A DNA stretch of 64,000 nt from Euglena gracilis (GCA_039621445.1 CP154956.1:55459419-55523418), one strand, 5' to 3'. Positions 1 through 11,565 are shown, numbered from the stretch's first letter. A program made the numbers and translations. The notes: generated by a model not told the origin, from the letters alone.

Positions 1-955
1 ATCTACCGTCTGCCACAGTGCCTGCAGTGCCAGTGTCAGAAACCCGAGCATCCGAAAGTGAAGTCCAAAAAAAGTGCACCCCCCTCTCAGAAGCCATTTT
101 TAATGAGGGTCCAATAATAATAAATATGTGTAATAATAAAGAATAATAATAAATAAATGTCACACCCCTGAGGGTCTGAAACTTCGGTCCAATAATATGC
201 GCACCCCGAAAACATAAATGGGGGGGCAGCCCTGTCAAATCCCCAAATCAAGATACCGAAATTAACTTGTTGTCGTCCTCGTGCGAACACATGGGCCAAT
301 TCCCCCCCCCCCCGTCAGGGCAACACTAAGACTCATTAGAACAGGGGTTTTCTTAAGGACCCCAGGGGGATGCCACAGGGCGGCTGGAAAGAGGTGCTGT
401 TTGGAAAAAAGGTGCTGGCTGGAATCCCCCTCTTGGGGTGGGGGGTCTGGAGGGCAGGGATGTATGGGAAGACTTGAAAGGGGGGGGGGTCGGACCCCCC
501 TCCCAACATGGAGGGGTGGGGTAAGACCCCCCATCCAAACTAACATGGGCCCAGAAATTTTTTGGTTTTGTGGACAGTCCGTCGAAAATTGCTGGAAAAC
601 ACCTGAATTTCTTTGAAAATGAGTCTAAAAATGCTCATTTTTTGAAACTTTTTGAACGTGTTTTTTTTTTGTGGAAGACACTCGAAACCCATGGGAAAGC
701 TGATTTTTTTTGGCCAGAAAAACGAAAAAACATAGTCCCCAGATGTCTGTGAAGCCCTTCAATTTGGGGGAGGTCCCAGGTGTTTCCAACTTCACCCCCC
801 TCCCCAGACTGGTTTTTCCGGAGTGATTGACTGGTTTTGGCTTGGACCCCCCCCCCACTGACAGTGGGGCCAGAACTGGCGGAAGGCAATTTTGTATTTT
901 TTTGTAAACACAATGGAAGGGGAAAATCACAAAATCCTTGGTCAGAGAAAAATTG
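1..955. other. No gene recognised
   Basis: I see only short open frames that run through C/G and A/T homopolymers (for example poly-C at 301-311 and poly-G at 480-488). No domain, splice pattern or RNA gene is visible. Confidence 0.5.
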
Positions 956-959
956 GTTC

Positions 960-1290
960 AAACATGCAGAATTCTTGTTTCCTGTCCCAAGGAAATCCTA
1001 ATTTCACAGCTTTTATTTATTTATTTTTGCTCAGTGGAACCCCCAGGTCGTCGTCAGTTTGAAGACTCAAATCGTTCTTTATGGTTTGTCATGCCTATCA
1101 AACCAAATAAGACCGAAAATTACCACAATTTTCCAACTTTGTGTGCAACGTTGGGGTTCCAAGTTACCCCTCGATCGAAAGATCTTTTCAGTAGACGACC
1201 AGAAGTGGCCATGAAGTTTTCCCACACTTCACAATACTCCTATTTCAACACAACACCAATTTTCACCAAATCTCAACCCAGTGGTCCCCA
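960..1290 (+). repeat. Dispersed repeat family A, copy 1
   Basis: Parts of this block recur at 9550-9805 and 10775-10985. Shared landmarks are 'ggaaatcctaatttcaca' (960-1010 and 9715-9740), 'gatcgaaagNtcttttca' near 1175 and 10855, and 'accaattttcac' followed by 'cagtggtcc' near 1255-1285 and 10935-10970. The translated frame also stays similar (motif PRSKxLFxRRP), so the unit may derive from a protein-coding sequence of unknown function. Seen directly: the nucleotide matches. Inferred: coding origin. Confidence 0.6.
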
Positions 1291-1299
1291 AATTGCAAA

Positions 1300-2795
1300 T
1301 TGACTGCACCACATGCATGGTATAACAGTCAAACAGGACTTCCACAACCAATTTCGGCCATGTTTAACACATTTAATAACACTTGTATTGATGCCAAAAT
1401 CGGCATTCCTACGAACAGAACCGGTGACCAGGGGGGGGACGCCGGTTCTGTCGTGAACCCAACTGATCAAACGCCGGGTTAAAACGATTTGAGGCACACA
1501 CCAGGATCAACAGAATGGAACCCAACAAATGAGTCTTCCAAACCCAACTCTAATGGGTGGCATGGAAATGCAAGACATACCTTGGCCCAGAGTTGGGGGA
1601 ATGCGGCAGGCAAAGATTCTAGTGCCTCCCGACGGATGGCCTGCATGCGTCTGCTGTCCCCGCCGGGGGGCCACCTGCCCTCTGGGAAGTGCCTGAAAAA
1701 AAAAGTCAGGCAACAAAAACGTGACGACCGTTCCACCTTGTCCGGAAAAAGTTTTTTCGGGTCTGGGAGGAGAAAAAACATGGCTTTTGGGCAAAAAAAT
1801 TCAATTTTTTTCCCGACTTTTGGGACCTATATATGGCCGAAAACGGCAGAATCGGAAGCCTGCCGCGCTGTTTTGGAGAAGCAGGAAAATCAAAATACTG
1901 TCAGATAGGGTTCCAAAAGCTTCAATTTTGGTCTCTGGACATTTCCTTTGATTTTGCTTCATTTCTGAGATATTTTGAAAACATCGATTTCTTTGCCGCC
2001 AAAAACACCCCAATATGGCCCCCTATTGCATGAAACCACAGGTCAATATCTCAAATTCTGTGTCGATTTTTTTTGTAAGTGTTCATAAATCAAAGTAGTT
2101 TGCGAAAGTTGTCAAAATTTTCAAACGACTTTGAAAGCATTGCAAAAACTGTCAAAAAGTGCCAAAATTCTCCGGAGGCCCATTTTTAATGTCAATCCAT
2201 TCCAACAGCACAGGCGTTGGCTGTGCAAATACGTCCCAAAGTCAGCGGGCACCCATTAGCTGCAAATTATCCCCCAAAAAATGGGGTTGGTTTGGTTGTC
2301 AACCCCAAATGATCAGTGTCCTCCTTGATTGCCAGTCCACGCCACCACAGTGTAGGTTCCTTCTAAAGAATCTTTGTAACCAAAAATTGTGCACACAATA
2401 AAAAAAATTTCTGTGAACAACATTCCATCGAGATTTCAAAATGCATCACAAAACAAAAATTATGTCTGAGGCACCCAGACTTGAAAAGAAAGATACCAAC
2501 TTTGGTTCAATCCTTCGACCTTTTATTGTCAAAGGCAGGGCATTCATTGCTCAATGAGCTTGGGTGGCACTCAGAGGAAGGAATATTGAAAGTGGCTGGA
2601 GAAGGTAATTGGGAAGGCTGGAGAACACTGAGATCAAATGGGAAAATTCTGAAATTCAAAAAAAATGTTCAAAAAACGATTTTTATACAAAATTCTGCCA
2701 GGCAGACCACTTTTTTCTAACAATTCTTTCCCCAAGCGGGACAAGCATTGGATTCATCCACGGAGGGTTGAGGAATCCAAGCTGGCTGGACCCCC
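1300..2795. other. No gene recognised
   Basis: The stretch holds a CCGGTTC-type inverted motif (1434-1480) and a fragment of repeat family D (1735-1815, 'cgggtctgggagg' followed by an A-run and 'catggcttttgggc'). Nothing else could be supported as a gene. Confidence 0.45.
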
Positions 2796-2801
2796 CCCCA
2801 C

Positions 2802-3083
2802 CTGGCACCCTCCGCCAAACAAGGCCCTGGTCAAGGGACCACGGAGGTCATGTTCTTGAAGCATTGCTTGAGCACTCTCTGGGGTTGTGAACAGAACAAA
2901 ACCAAAACCTGAAAGAGAAGGGCAGAAAGAGGGAAAGACACAAACAGTTGCCTCGCACCTCTCGAGGAGCCTGTCAGAACATCAACCGCAATTGTTGCCT
3001 CCACGACACCAGTGAAATGCGAGAAATACTCTTGGAACTCAGGCTCCGTGACATTGTATCCAAGTCCAAGGACAATCACTTTT
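2802..3083 (-). CDS. RRM RNA-binding protein gene fragment (two exons seen)
   Basis: On the minus strand an exon from 3083 to 2959 opens after a T-rich tract ending TTTCAG. It encodes the first half of an RNA-recognition motif: an RNP2-like strand (KVIVLGLG), then a helix with EFQEYFSHF, then DVLTGSSRG. A 50-nt intron (2958-2909, GTGCGAGG to CTTTCAG) follows. The next exon (2908-2802) supplies the RNP1 strand, so the junction reads RGFGFV, then FTTPESAQAML. It stops at CAG next to GTGGGG, a likely next donor. RRM proteins of this hnRNP/Musashi-like layout bind single-stranded RNA in nucleus or cytoplasm. Upstream exons with the start codon and downstream exons were not found; the 5' side is poly-C rich. 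The reading-frame match across the intron makes this the best host gene in the window. The exact subfamily is unknown. Confidence 0.8.
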
Positions 3084-3758
3084 CTGAAACAAAAACAAAC
3101 AAAAAGGAACCTTTTGACCCAAAATGTGCTGAATGAAAATAAACGTAAATTTATGTTCACTCCCTCCAATTTGAATACCGACTGCCAACATTCCACCTAA
3201 ATATCAAGCCTCCCCCTCATCGAGTTGCCCCCCCCCCAGGAATAGCTCACTGGCAGAGCACTTTTTATGGAGAACTTGCAAAAAAAATGCTCAGAATAAC
3301 TTTTTTTAAAAAAAACTTTGCAAAAATGACTTTTTGGCAAATATGCTAAAATCCACAATTTTTTGCAAACATCCAAAAAAGATGCCAAAATTTTGGGCTG
3401 TCTGAGGTTGGGGTAGGGGATAGCTTGGGGGGGGACCTGGATCCCCCTCCCGGCTGTATATCAGGAAGAGAAAGACCCCCCCACTGGCTTTGTCCAGTGG
3501 GGGGGTCACCTACTTTGTCCTTCGAACAAAGCCAATGACCCCAGGACAAAGCTGGTGGGGAGGGGGTCTTGCTGAACGTTAGTGACCCCCTGCCGGACAC
3601 AGCTTTAAAATGTGACCCCCTAATGAAGAGAATTGTGTTTTCATTGTTGGTTTCTTGTTTCCCACAGCCAAAGAGGTGACGCCACAATGATAGACCATTC
3701 CGATAGTTGAGGCTGGCTTGGGACCGTCTTGGCAGGGCTCTGGCCTTCTCCTCACCTT

Positions 3759-3915
3759 CCTTTTATTGCCTTCTCTTATGAAATGAGAATTGTATTTCAT
3801 CATTGATCTCTCTTATTCGCTTAATTTTTTGAATCTCCTTTTATTGCCTTCTCTTATTGAAATGAGAATTGTATTTCATCATTGATTTCTCTTATTCGCT
3901 TAATTTTTTGAATCT
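3759..3915. repeat. Tandem duplication, 78-bp unit x2
   Basis: The unit beginning 'ccttttattgccttctctta' and ending 'ttttttgaatct' occurs twice back to back (3759-3836 and 3837-3914) with only a few differences, including one extra T in the second copy. Confidence 0.85.
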
Positions 3916-3961
3916 CTTCACCTGTTTTTCTTTTTACTTTGTCATGAAAGCAATTGTTTTG

Positions 3962-4262
3962 CCTATAAACCTCTCAGCGAAACAACTTACTACTTCCTTT
4001 CTGTCTTCAACGTCGTAAACTTTCTGTCTTAATAATAACGTCTTAACCATACCATTGTGAAAGGTGAGTCTAAGGGTTACGTTTCATTATTTTTTTTAAA
4101 AACGTGGTTTTTTTTTTTAAAAAAAAAATGCAAAAAAAACACATTCTTTTTGAAAATGCATATTTTCCTTGAGAAAATGGGCCTTTTTGGGGTTGGGAAA
4201 GCCAAAACCCATATTTTGGGGAAACATGGACAAAAAATGAAATATTTGCTTTTGTAGGTATG
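3962..4262 (+). promoter_or_regulatory. Possible promoter and spliced 5' leader
   Basis: A TATA-like 'cctataaac' (3962-3970) precedes about 90 bases without poly-C tracts and then a strong donor AAAG/GTGAGT (intron start 4064). A T-rich acceptor 'gcttttgtag' ends at 4257 and ATG follows at 4260. The ATG frame closes after about 34 codons, so any gene would need more exons. This rests on signal sequences only; no protein domain supports it. Confidence 0.2.
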
Positions 4263-4264
4263 GA

Positions 4265-5100
4265 TGGCGTCTGTTCAAAAACAACCTTCCAAATGTCACA
4301 TGGATCAAGGCATAGCACATTTAAAAGGGTTGCAATCGTTCATTCATTTCTCATTGTCTGATGAAATCTGAGAAATGAGCTGGAAAACAGTGGATTTGCC
4401 AATGGCTTTTCCTGAAAAAGCATTTCAAAAAAATTATCCCTCAAACCCCCAATGGCGCTTTTTGTTTCTGTTTTTTTTTATTATAAAAATACAAATTTTC
4501 AGAAAAAAAAAACATGTCTTTTTGTTCTTAAAAAAACAACGAATGGCCAACCTTGGGGTGACTGACTGGTTTTAGGCTCCAGACCCCTGGGGAGGGGGAG
4601 GGTCGGCTAGGATTGGCCAAAACTGGCCACCCGGGGCGATGATGCCGGATTTTTTGGGGATTTTTGACCAAAATCCTTTGTTTTTTGTTACTTTTTGGAT
4701 GAGTGGTAAAAATAACTAACCCCCCCCCCCCGGGGGATAGGAAGTTGGTGACTGATTTTTGAAAAAGACTTGCTGGTTTTTTTGAAATTGAAAAATGACC
4801 CCCTACCCCCCGGGGGGTCCATAAGCAATGGTATGGTCTTAACCTCCATAGGCATTATGTATGCCTGTACAAAGTTTTTTTTTGGTGGCGGCTCTCTCCT
4901 CCCTTGTGCTGTGTTGCCTAGCATGTGCTCATCATCACCTAACTCTTTTCTGATCCGGAATTGATTGTCCCACACATGATTCATTCATTCATTCATCTTG
5001 GTGGGTCACAAGACTCAGGACAAAGCCAGTGACCCGCCCCCCTCACCGGCTGAGCCCATCGGAGACTTTGTCCCAAAACCATGTGCTGGGGCTCTGGCTT
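4265..5100. other. No gene recognised
   Basis: A/T-run palindromes of the form T(n)A(n) with 'aaaacatgtttt' cores and C/G runs; no credible coding. Confidence 0.4.
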
Positions 5101-5105
5101 CACGC

Positions 5106-5715
5106 TCGAACCAGCGTTCAGGACGCCGGTTCGGGCTGGATATTATGCGCCGGAACCGGCATGAAACCAGCATCTAAGGGACCAAATAAAAAGTGCCAAA
5201 AAGTTATCAAAATGGTTCGCAGATATTTGGTGATCATATCTGTTGAGGGGTTTTTGGCCTGTGCGGTGTGGCTGAGTTCTGTGGGTATGATTCGAAAGTC
5301 AGGGAGAACTTTCTTTCAATTTGCTTTGAACTGTGGGATCTGACAAGCCAATGAGTCAAATTTTGGAACGCACGATCGCCAAAAATAAGAGCTTTGTGCA
5401 TCGTGGCTGCATTCTGTGGCCATCCATCGAAAGCCCATGAGAAGACCTTACGATCAGACTTCAATGAGATTAAACTTAATGTTCAAATTTAAATCAGACG
5501 ATCGACATGGGCCTAAGAGCTCAAAGCTCAAAAAGAAGCGCAAAAATGCTCGAAGCTGTACAAAGAATGGGTATTTGGGGCGAAGTTGGCCGTGATTCCT
5601 TGAACGCCAATTCAGTTCGGGCGTGAGGCCAGAGCCCTGATGCATGGCTTCAATAACTTTGTCCTGAATGCCGATTTGGGCGCGAAGCCGTGGCTCAGAA
5701 TGCCGGTTCGGGCTG
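5106..5715. repeat. CCGGTTC hairpin motifs
   Basis: Short inverted pieces such as 'gacgccggttcgggctg' with 'ggaaccggc' (5120-5160) and 'gccggttcgggctgatgg' (5700-5720) belong to the ACGCCGGTTC family that also appears near 1436, 6080, 9370-9490 and 21570-21735. Confidence 0.55.
5235..5465 (-). repeat. Dispersed coding-like repeat family B, copy 1
   Basis: The minus-strand frame encodes a peptide with the pattern RKxFSxAFDxWPQNxAxxH, then IFGDRAFQ. The same pattern returns on the minus strand at 21335-21520. A weaker second repeat of the peptide (RKFS, YPQNSA) lies downstream within the same frame. No known domain was recognised. Conservation at the peptide level suggests decay from a common protein-coding source, possibly related to family A. 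Confidence 0.5.
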
Positions 5716-6059
5716 ATGGCTGATGAACTGGCATTCTGGACACAGTTTCCACATCAGATACCGGCGTAGAGGGAGGGGTGACCGACGCGAATGAGAAATG
5801 GAGGCAAAAGTTTCAAAACAAAAATTTCTGAACAAAAGAAAAAACATGGGGGACTTGGGAAAACGTGCTTCAACTTTTGGCAAAAAAAAAACAAAAAAAC
5901 CTTACAGACGTGTCCTCCATCAAAAGAAAATTACAACATGTACAAAATCTGAAGAAAGAAGAATAACAGAAGCTTCCCCTGAAATAGCAGCTGATGCAAA
6001 TGCCATTTCCCCCAGTTCACTGCCTTCTCACTTTTTCGGGTCAGAGGGGGGGACTACAT

Positions 6060-6130
6060 TTATTAAAAATGGGGTTCCAAACACCGGTTCTGCACTGAAT
6101 CTGGCGAAACAAACGCCAGTTCTTCCCGAA
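6060..6130. repeat. CCGGTTC hairpin motif
   Basis: 'aacaccggttctgcactgaa' is followed by 'aacgccagttcttcccg', a degenerate member of the CCGGTTC family. Confidence 0.4.
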
Positions 6131-6534
6131 CTTGAGAATTAGGGGTTTTCATTTTGCAGATTTCAGGAAAGGAGAGCATTGGGCCAAAATGACCCAAACC
6201 ATATGCAACATATCTGGGGGGGGGGGAAATTGGGGGGTCACCACTTCAGAAAAAGACGGGGCCCCTGCACCAGATTTTACGTTACTAAACTACCTTAACT
6301 GTAAAAAAAAGTATGCAATTTGTGAATACGTAACCCCCTCCCAAACAACCTGGAGGGCCCTTGCTCCTGGCTGAAAAACTTGGCGGGGGGAGGGGCAAAA
6401 AAAAGGTGGCTCAAGTAACTTGGCACCCCCTTTTAAGATGAAATTCCTTTACAACGCTGAAAAAAGGGTCCAAATAACCTGGCGGGGGGGGGGGGGCAGG
6501 GCCAAAAATTGGTTCCAATAACCAGGGGGGGGGA

Positions 6535-6960
6535 ATGCAACTGGGCCCTTCAAATTATGCAAGTCAAAAAAATGCAAAAAAACTGCAAAAAAATGCAAAA
6601 AAATGCAAAAAAAATGCAACTTGCATGAAAAAACTGAGAAAAAGCTGGAATATAACAGAGCTTTGCTGCCTAAGATCAAAAAAAATTTCCAGGGCGAAAT
6701 ATTTTATGCAAAAAAAATGCAAAAAAATGCAAAAAAAATCCATAAATATGGCAACCAACAACAAAATTTTTTCCAGGACAAAATATTATATGTAGAAAAT
6801 GCAAAAATATGCAAAAAAAATTCAAACATATGGCAACCAACCAACCAACTACAAAAAAATTTTCCGGGGAAAATATTTTATGCAAAAAAATGCAAAAAAA
6901 TGCAAATTTCCGGAAAAGCCGATTATGCAAAAAAAATGCAAATTATGCAAGTTGCATTCC
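6535..6960 (+). repeat. A-rich tandem repeat (ATGCAAAAAA-type)
   Basis: Dense 'atgcaaaaaa' units are organised into a higher-order repeat of about 85-90 bp marked by 'ttccaggRcRaaatattNtatg' at about 6686, 6770 and 6860. Open frames across it encode only low-complexity KKMQK-type peptides and are not genes. Confidence 0.8.
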
Positions 6961-6964
6961 CCCC

Positions 6965-7685
6965 CCCCTGCAATAACCTGGCACCCCGCCAGGTTTTTGG
7001 GGGGTTTATAATTACACTGTTCCATTTTTTTTTGTCGAACGAAGAAACACAAGGGATTTGCCCCCCCCCCCCAAACGGTGGACACGGGGGTGTTCCCCCC
7101 GTGGCACTCCGGTGGCCCGCCTGTGACCCGACCTGGACCTTGTTCGACCTTTTTGGGGGAAAATTTTTGGCCGGTGAGCCAAATGTGACAAAATTTTATC
7201 AAGGTTCCCAGTTTTGAGGCCGAAATTTTCAAAATTGAGGTTGGTGATTCCTAATTTGTATTAAAATCCTAACTTCAAGTGTGAAAGAATTCCTTATTTG
7301 TGGCAAAATTCCCAAAATTTCAGCTTTGGTGGTTCCCAATTTGGCCGCCAAAAACACGCCCTCCCCCGCCCTCCGAGACCACCTGGTGACCCGAACTTCC
7401 TTTTGGAAAATATTTGTGTACTTTTTTGCCATAATCTTGGACATTTTTTTGAAGAAAAAAAACAACAAAAAAGCCAGGTACGCCGGGTAGAAACACGCAG
7501 ACCGTTGACCAAGAGGGAGGTATCGCCGTCTGACCGAGGACAAAATAGAGGACATTCTCTGAAGCAAAAACTGCGTCTTAGACGCATACTCTGTCCTGAA
7601 ACTCAGACGGACTCAGGACGGAGTCCCCACGGGCAGAGGGGTCCACTGGCAGAGCTAGCTAGTGGAATTTTTTTGTACCCACTTG
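6965..7685. other. No gene recognised
   Basis: Mixed C/G-run sequence. The 7500-7650 part is free of homopolymers but carries no recognisable frame. Confidence 0.4.
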
Positions 7686-7689
7686 CCTA

Positions 7690-7900
7690 AAATGCCCATC
7701 TTTGGCAACAAACCAGCCAAAGAAAAGCATGTTCCCCGCCAAGAATGCTAAAAATAGCAGTTTTTCAAAATTTTCGGCACCTTCGGCGCCGAAAAAGATA
7801 TACCCACCGGCCCTACCCCCCCCCCACAGGGGGGAGGAGGTCCAAGGGACCCACCCACCCTCCCCCCCCGGGGGAGGGGGTCCAAGACTGGGAAAAAAAC
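7690..7900 (+). repeat. Dispersed repeat family C, copy 1
   Basis: Contains 'gctaaaaatagcagtttttcaaaa', 'ttcggcgccgaaaaagatat', 'ccaagggacccacc' and 'ggtccaagactg'. The same order of landmarks is seen at 9890-10085 and 53515-53700, so this is a dispersed element of about 200 bp rich in opposed C and G runs. Confidence 0.75.
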
Positions 7901-7904
7901 CCTG

Positions 7905-9365
7905 CCCCCCCCATTTCCCCCCGCCCAATTGGATCATCAGCCTCCGGGACAAGGCGGCCAATTTCGGCAATGCTGCAACAAGGGCTCAGAAAACCTCCAA
8001 GAAACGAGTGTTTCGAGAATTATAAAATTTGCCAAACAAAAAAAGTCCCCCCCCCCAATGTTGGCACTACCTCACCCCTCACCCCCCCCCAAAGTGACCA
8101 CCCTTCAGGCACCGTGAGACCCCAAAATGGCCACTCTGGGGGAGCGGACACTCCGGGGGGTAAAATTTGGCCTCTTTGGCGTCGAAGACAAATGGCCATT
8201 TTGAGGAGGGTAAACCAAAATTTGGCAAAAATTTTGGCCACTTTGGGGCCACTATGACGTCATTTCATCAGCTGTGTTGCTCTTAAGAGCTGTGGGTTGC
8301 GCCAATTTGTTCAGAGATTGCACATCCAGTGATTTGTTGGATTTAGAGAGCTTTTGCAAAACGGCCCAAAATTTTTTGCTGCCAAATATCAAGCTCTCTG
8401 CAACAGAATCTCAGATATTTGACAACAATCTCAAAAATTTTGGCGAAAAGTCCTAGGCGTTTTGGCAAAAGAGCCCAAAATTATGGCAAATGTGGTCAAC
8501 AATTTTGTTGGGAATATTGTGAGTGTTAAGTGAAAATTTCCTGTTTGGTTTCTTTTTTGATATTTTTTGGCTCTTTCAAAAAAAAGTGTTGTTTTGTTTG
8601 TTTTTAAAAAATGCCAAATATTGGGGTCTAGGTCCCCCCAAGCTGTCCCCCCCCCCTCTCGCACTGTTCTCATGGGCCATAAAAGGTCCCGGGTATGCGA
8701 ATAGCTCGGGGGGAGGGGGCATAATATATCCAAAAAATGTGCAGGTCGATGAGAACTTGAAGGCTTAGACCACAATTGTTGCATGCCTTGGTTTGGAAGA
8801 AGCTTCTTTTTTCTTCTTTTTTAGAATTTGAGAAATTTGAACCTGTTTGTGGCAATCTCCTTTTGGAAGAATGTTTTTTTGCAAGACCTACGGAAGAAGG
8901 CTAAAGCCAATAAAATAAAATGTAATAATTAACAAATTTTACCAATTTCCAAAAACATTTTTCTTTTTGGGGCGTTTTTTTGAAAAACCTTTTTGTTTTT
9001 TTTAAGAAAACATTTTTTTCCAATTTCTCAAAAAGATGAAAAGCACCCACCCTGGTGTAGTGGGCACAAATTCTTTGGAAAAAGTGCCAAAAATTGTGGC
9101 AAACCATCCCGGAAATTGTGGATGTTAGGTGTAATTGAAAAAACTCGGTTTGAAACACCCAAACCATACTTCGAATCCTATTAAGTTCAAAAACTGCCAA
9201 AAATGGTCAAAATATCCAAAAAAAAAATTGGAAAAAAGCAATGCCTTGAAAATTTTCATTTTTTTTTGTGGAAGAAAGATTTTGGCAGAAATGACCCAGA
9301 AGTTGCCGAAAATGATCAAAAATATTCCTTGCAAAACCTTGTGAACATTTTTTTTTTATCAGAAA
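7905..9365. other. No gene recognised
   Basis: Contains CCAAAATGGCCA-like direct repeats (8120-8250) and A/T runs. No coding, RNA or clear element boundary seen. Confidence 0.4.
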
Positions 9366-9497
9366 GGGGGGGACGCCGGTTCTGCCGTGAACCCGGCGTC
9401 CGGAACGCCGGGTTCAGGACAGAACCGGCGTTCCCGCCCCCTTGTTTAAAGCGTCGTTTTAGAGACGCCGGGTTCAGGACAGAACCGGCGTCCCCAA
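9366..9497. repeat. CCGGTTC hairpin cluster
   Basis: 'gacgccggttctgccgtgaa', 'cccggcgtcc', 'ggaacgccgggttcaggac' and 'agaaccggcgttc' form nested inverted repeats. A second 'gacgccgggttcaggacaga' plus 'accggcgtcc' follows at 9460-9493. This is the clearest member of the family. Confidence 0.75.
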
Positions 9498-9549
9498 CCT
9501 TCGGTGAAAGGACACTGCCGGGACCAATCTCCGACCACTAATCTGCAAT

Positions 9550-9805
9550 GTTACACTACTTTGGATATCGCCAAATTCCGACGATCGCGAGCGCATCTCT
9601 GGATGTGTCAATTGCTCAGGTACAAACTCACCCCTCAATCAAAAGCTCTTTTCATCAGACGACCAGTGATCATCACCAAATTCAGCCCTGCACAATGCTC
9701 TTGTTTCCTGTCGCTGGGAAATCCTAATTTCACAATGCTTTTACCCCCCCTGGACCCCTCAGGTCATCGGTTTGAAGAGAAAACTCGTTTCTGTATGGTT
9801 CAAAA
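9550..9805 (+). repeat. Dispersed repeat family A, copy 2
   Basis: Matches copy 1 in two blocks: 'aaagctcttttca..agacgaccag' and 'cttgtttcctgtcNNNggaaatcctaatttcaca', then 'caggtcatcggtttgaaga'. Confidence 0.65.
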
Positions 9806-9889
9806 TAACCTCATCTTGTGCTGCAAAAATTTTGCCAAAAAGTTGCGGCACCCCCCAGGACCCCCCCGGGGGGGTCCCGGAGGACCCAC

Positions 9890-10085
9890 CACTTTTACCC
9901 GAAAATGGCCAAAAATGCTAAAAATAGGACCTTTTTCAAAATTTCCGGTGTCTTCGGGTAAAAAAAAAATATATATATACCCACCAGCCCCAACCCCCCT
10001 CCCCGGGTGGGAGGGGGTACAAGGGACCTACCCCCCCCTCTTGGGGAGGCGGTCCAAGACTAAAAAAAAACCCATGGCCAAGGCC
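9890..10085 (+). repeat. Dispersed repeat family C, copy 2
   Basis: Shares 'atgctaaaaatag', 'tttttcaaaattt', 'atatacccaccagcccc' and 'ggcggtccaagacta' with 7690-7900. Confidence 0.7.
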
Positions 10086-10089
10086 AAGT

Positions 10090-10490
10090 CTTCAAAAGTC
10101 TTATGAACTTAGGCGGCCCGGTGGGGGTGGATGTTTTTTTAAAAAAAAGTTTAAAAAATTTAAAAAAAATGTCATTGTGGTCCATCTTGTCTTTTTTCCC
10201 ATTTTGGACCATCTCTGTAGCAAAAATTGTGTCGTAAGATGCAGTTTTTTTTAAGTCCGCGTATAGGAGGTGGAGCGACTCGGGACGGAGGGACTGCGGA
10301 TGAAAACCACAACTGTTCATTGTGCTCAATCACCATGTTGCACATGTAGAGTTGGCGAACAGCCTATTTTTCCGCAGGCTTTGTGTTAGCAAAATGGCCA
10401 AAAGGGATGGTCAAGGTTCAAAATCCGGCCAGATTCAACCTGAAATGACATGAATGGCCTAGCATTTCCTAAATTGATCAAAAAATATTT
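10090..10490. other. No gene recognised
   Basis: Unassigned sequence between repeat blocks. No domain or splice pattern seen. Confidence 0.4.
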
Positions 10491-10527
10491 GAAAATATCC
10501 CAAAAATGGTTGACAATCTGAGTCATG

Positions 10528-10645
10528 GCCAGTACCCCCCCAGGACCCCCCCCAGGACCCCCCCCAGGACCCCCCAGGACCCCCCAGGACCCCCCCAGGA
10601 CACCCCAAGACCCCCCCCAGAACCCCCCAGGACCCATAGGACCCC
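10528..10645 (-). repeat. C-rich minisatellite (AGGACCCCCC)n
   Basis: About eleven units of 'aggacccccc' of 10-12 bp. The reverse-complement array stands at 11480-11565, so the two arrays face each other across about 0.85 kb. Confidence 0.85.
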
Positions 10646-10774
10646 CCAAGACCCACTGGGGGGCGGTACCCACATGACCCACTGACCGTGGAGTTCCGGG
10701 CGCCTTCGGCGCCCGCTACCGGGGGGGCTCCCGCCCCCCGGGGCAACCAACAGCACCAAAAATCACTACAAATT

Positions 10775-10985
10775 TGGACTCTGATTCTGGACGATCTGCG
10801 ATTGCGAGCGTATCTCTGGCTGCATGCAACGTTGAGGTACCAAATTACCCCAAGATCGAAAGCTCTTTTCAACAGACGGCCAGCGGTGGTCATTGGATTT
10901 TTCCACGCTGCACGGTACTCTTTCAAAACATCACCAATTTTCACAAAATTGGATATCACCCCAGTGGTCCGTTGCATTGGTTTGT
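10775..10985 (+). repeat. Dispersed repeat family A, copy 3
   Basis: Closest to copy 1: 'tgcaacgttgaggtaccaa', 'gatcgaaagctcttttcaac', 'accaattttcac' and 'ccagtggtcc' occur in the same order and spacing. Confidence 0.7.
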
Positions 10986-10989
10986 TTCA

Positions 10990-11475
10990 AGCCCTTTTGA
11001 GCTGTTTTTTTTGAATGCAATCCGTTGTTAATGGACAATCAAACTCCATAACCAACATGTGGTGTTGGAAAAGTAAAAAAAAAAAAGGGTTCTTATACTT
11101 TTCAATACCAAATTCTGGTTTTGGAGTTTGCAAATTGCATGGTTGTAAAAAATCTTGAACATTACAAATGCATTGCTGAAATAGTGCATTCGGTGCAATC
11201 TGTTACACTCAATGCTGGAATCTGGCAAAAAAAAAAACACACTGCGTGTGGGCACCTTGCATCAAAACCACCAAAAAAATGAAAATAAAATAAACTTGCA
11301 ATTCCTGCCATTTGAGCCATTTTTGGCTGGTTTTCCACCATTTCGGGCAACAATTTTTGCAACAATTTTTTTTTGGAATTTTGGGGGCAGTTCATGGGAT
11401 TTTTTGAATTTGATCCATTCGAGCTTCATTTTGGGAAGTTTTTTGGCAGATTGTCCACTTATGGCCAGTTTCCCC
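10990..11475. other. No gene recognised
   Basis: A/T-rich spacer between the two opposed C/G minisatellites; no gene seen. Confidence 0.4.
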
Positions 11476-11479
11476 CCCA

Positions 11480-11565
11480 GAACCCTGTCCTGGGGGGTCC
11501 TGGGGGGTCCTGGGGGGGTCCTGGGGGGGGTCCTGGGGGGGGTCCTGGGGGGGTCCTGGGGGGTG
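11480..11565 (+). repeat. G-rich minisatellite (GGGGGGTCCT)n
   Basis: About seven units of 'ggggggtcct', the inverse of the array at 10528-10645. Confidence 0.85.

Noticed and set aside
3346-3803. Minus-strand frames as the 5' exon of the RRM gene
   Set aside because: A donor-like AAG/GTGAGG exists near 3745, but its phase does not fit the exon starting at 3083 and the peptide has no relevant motif.
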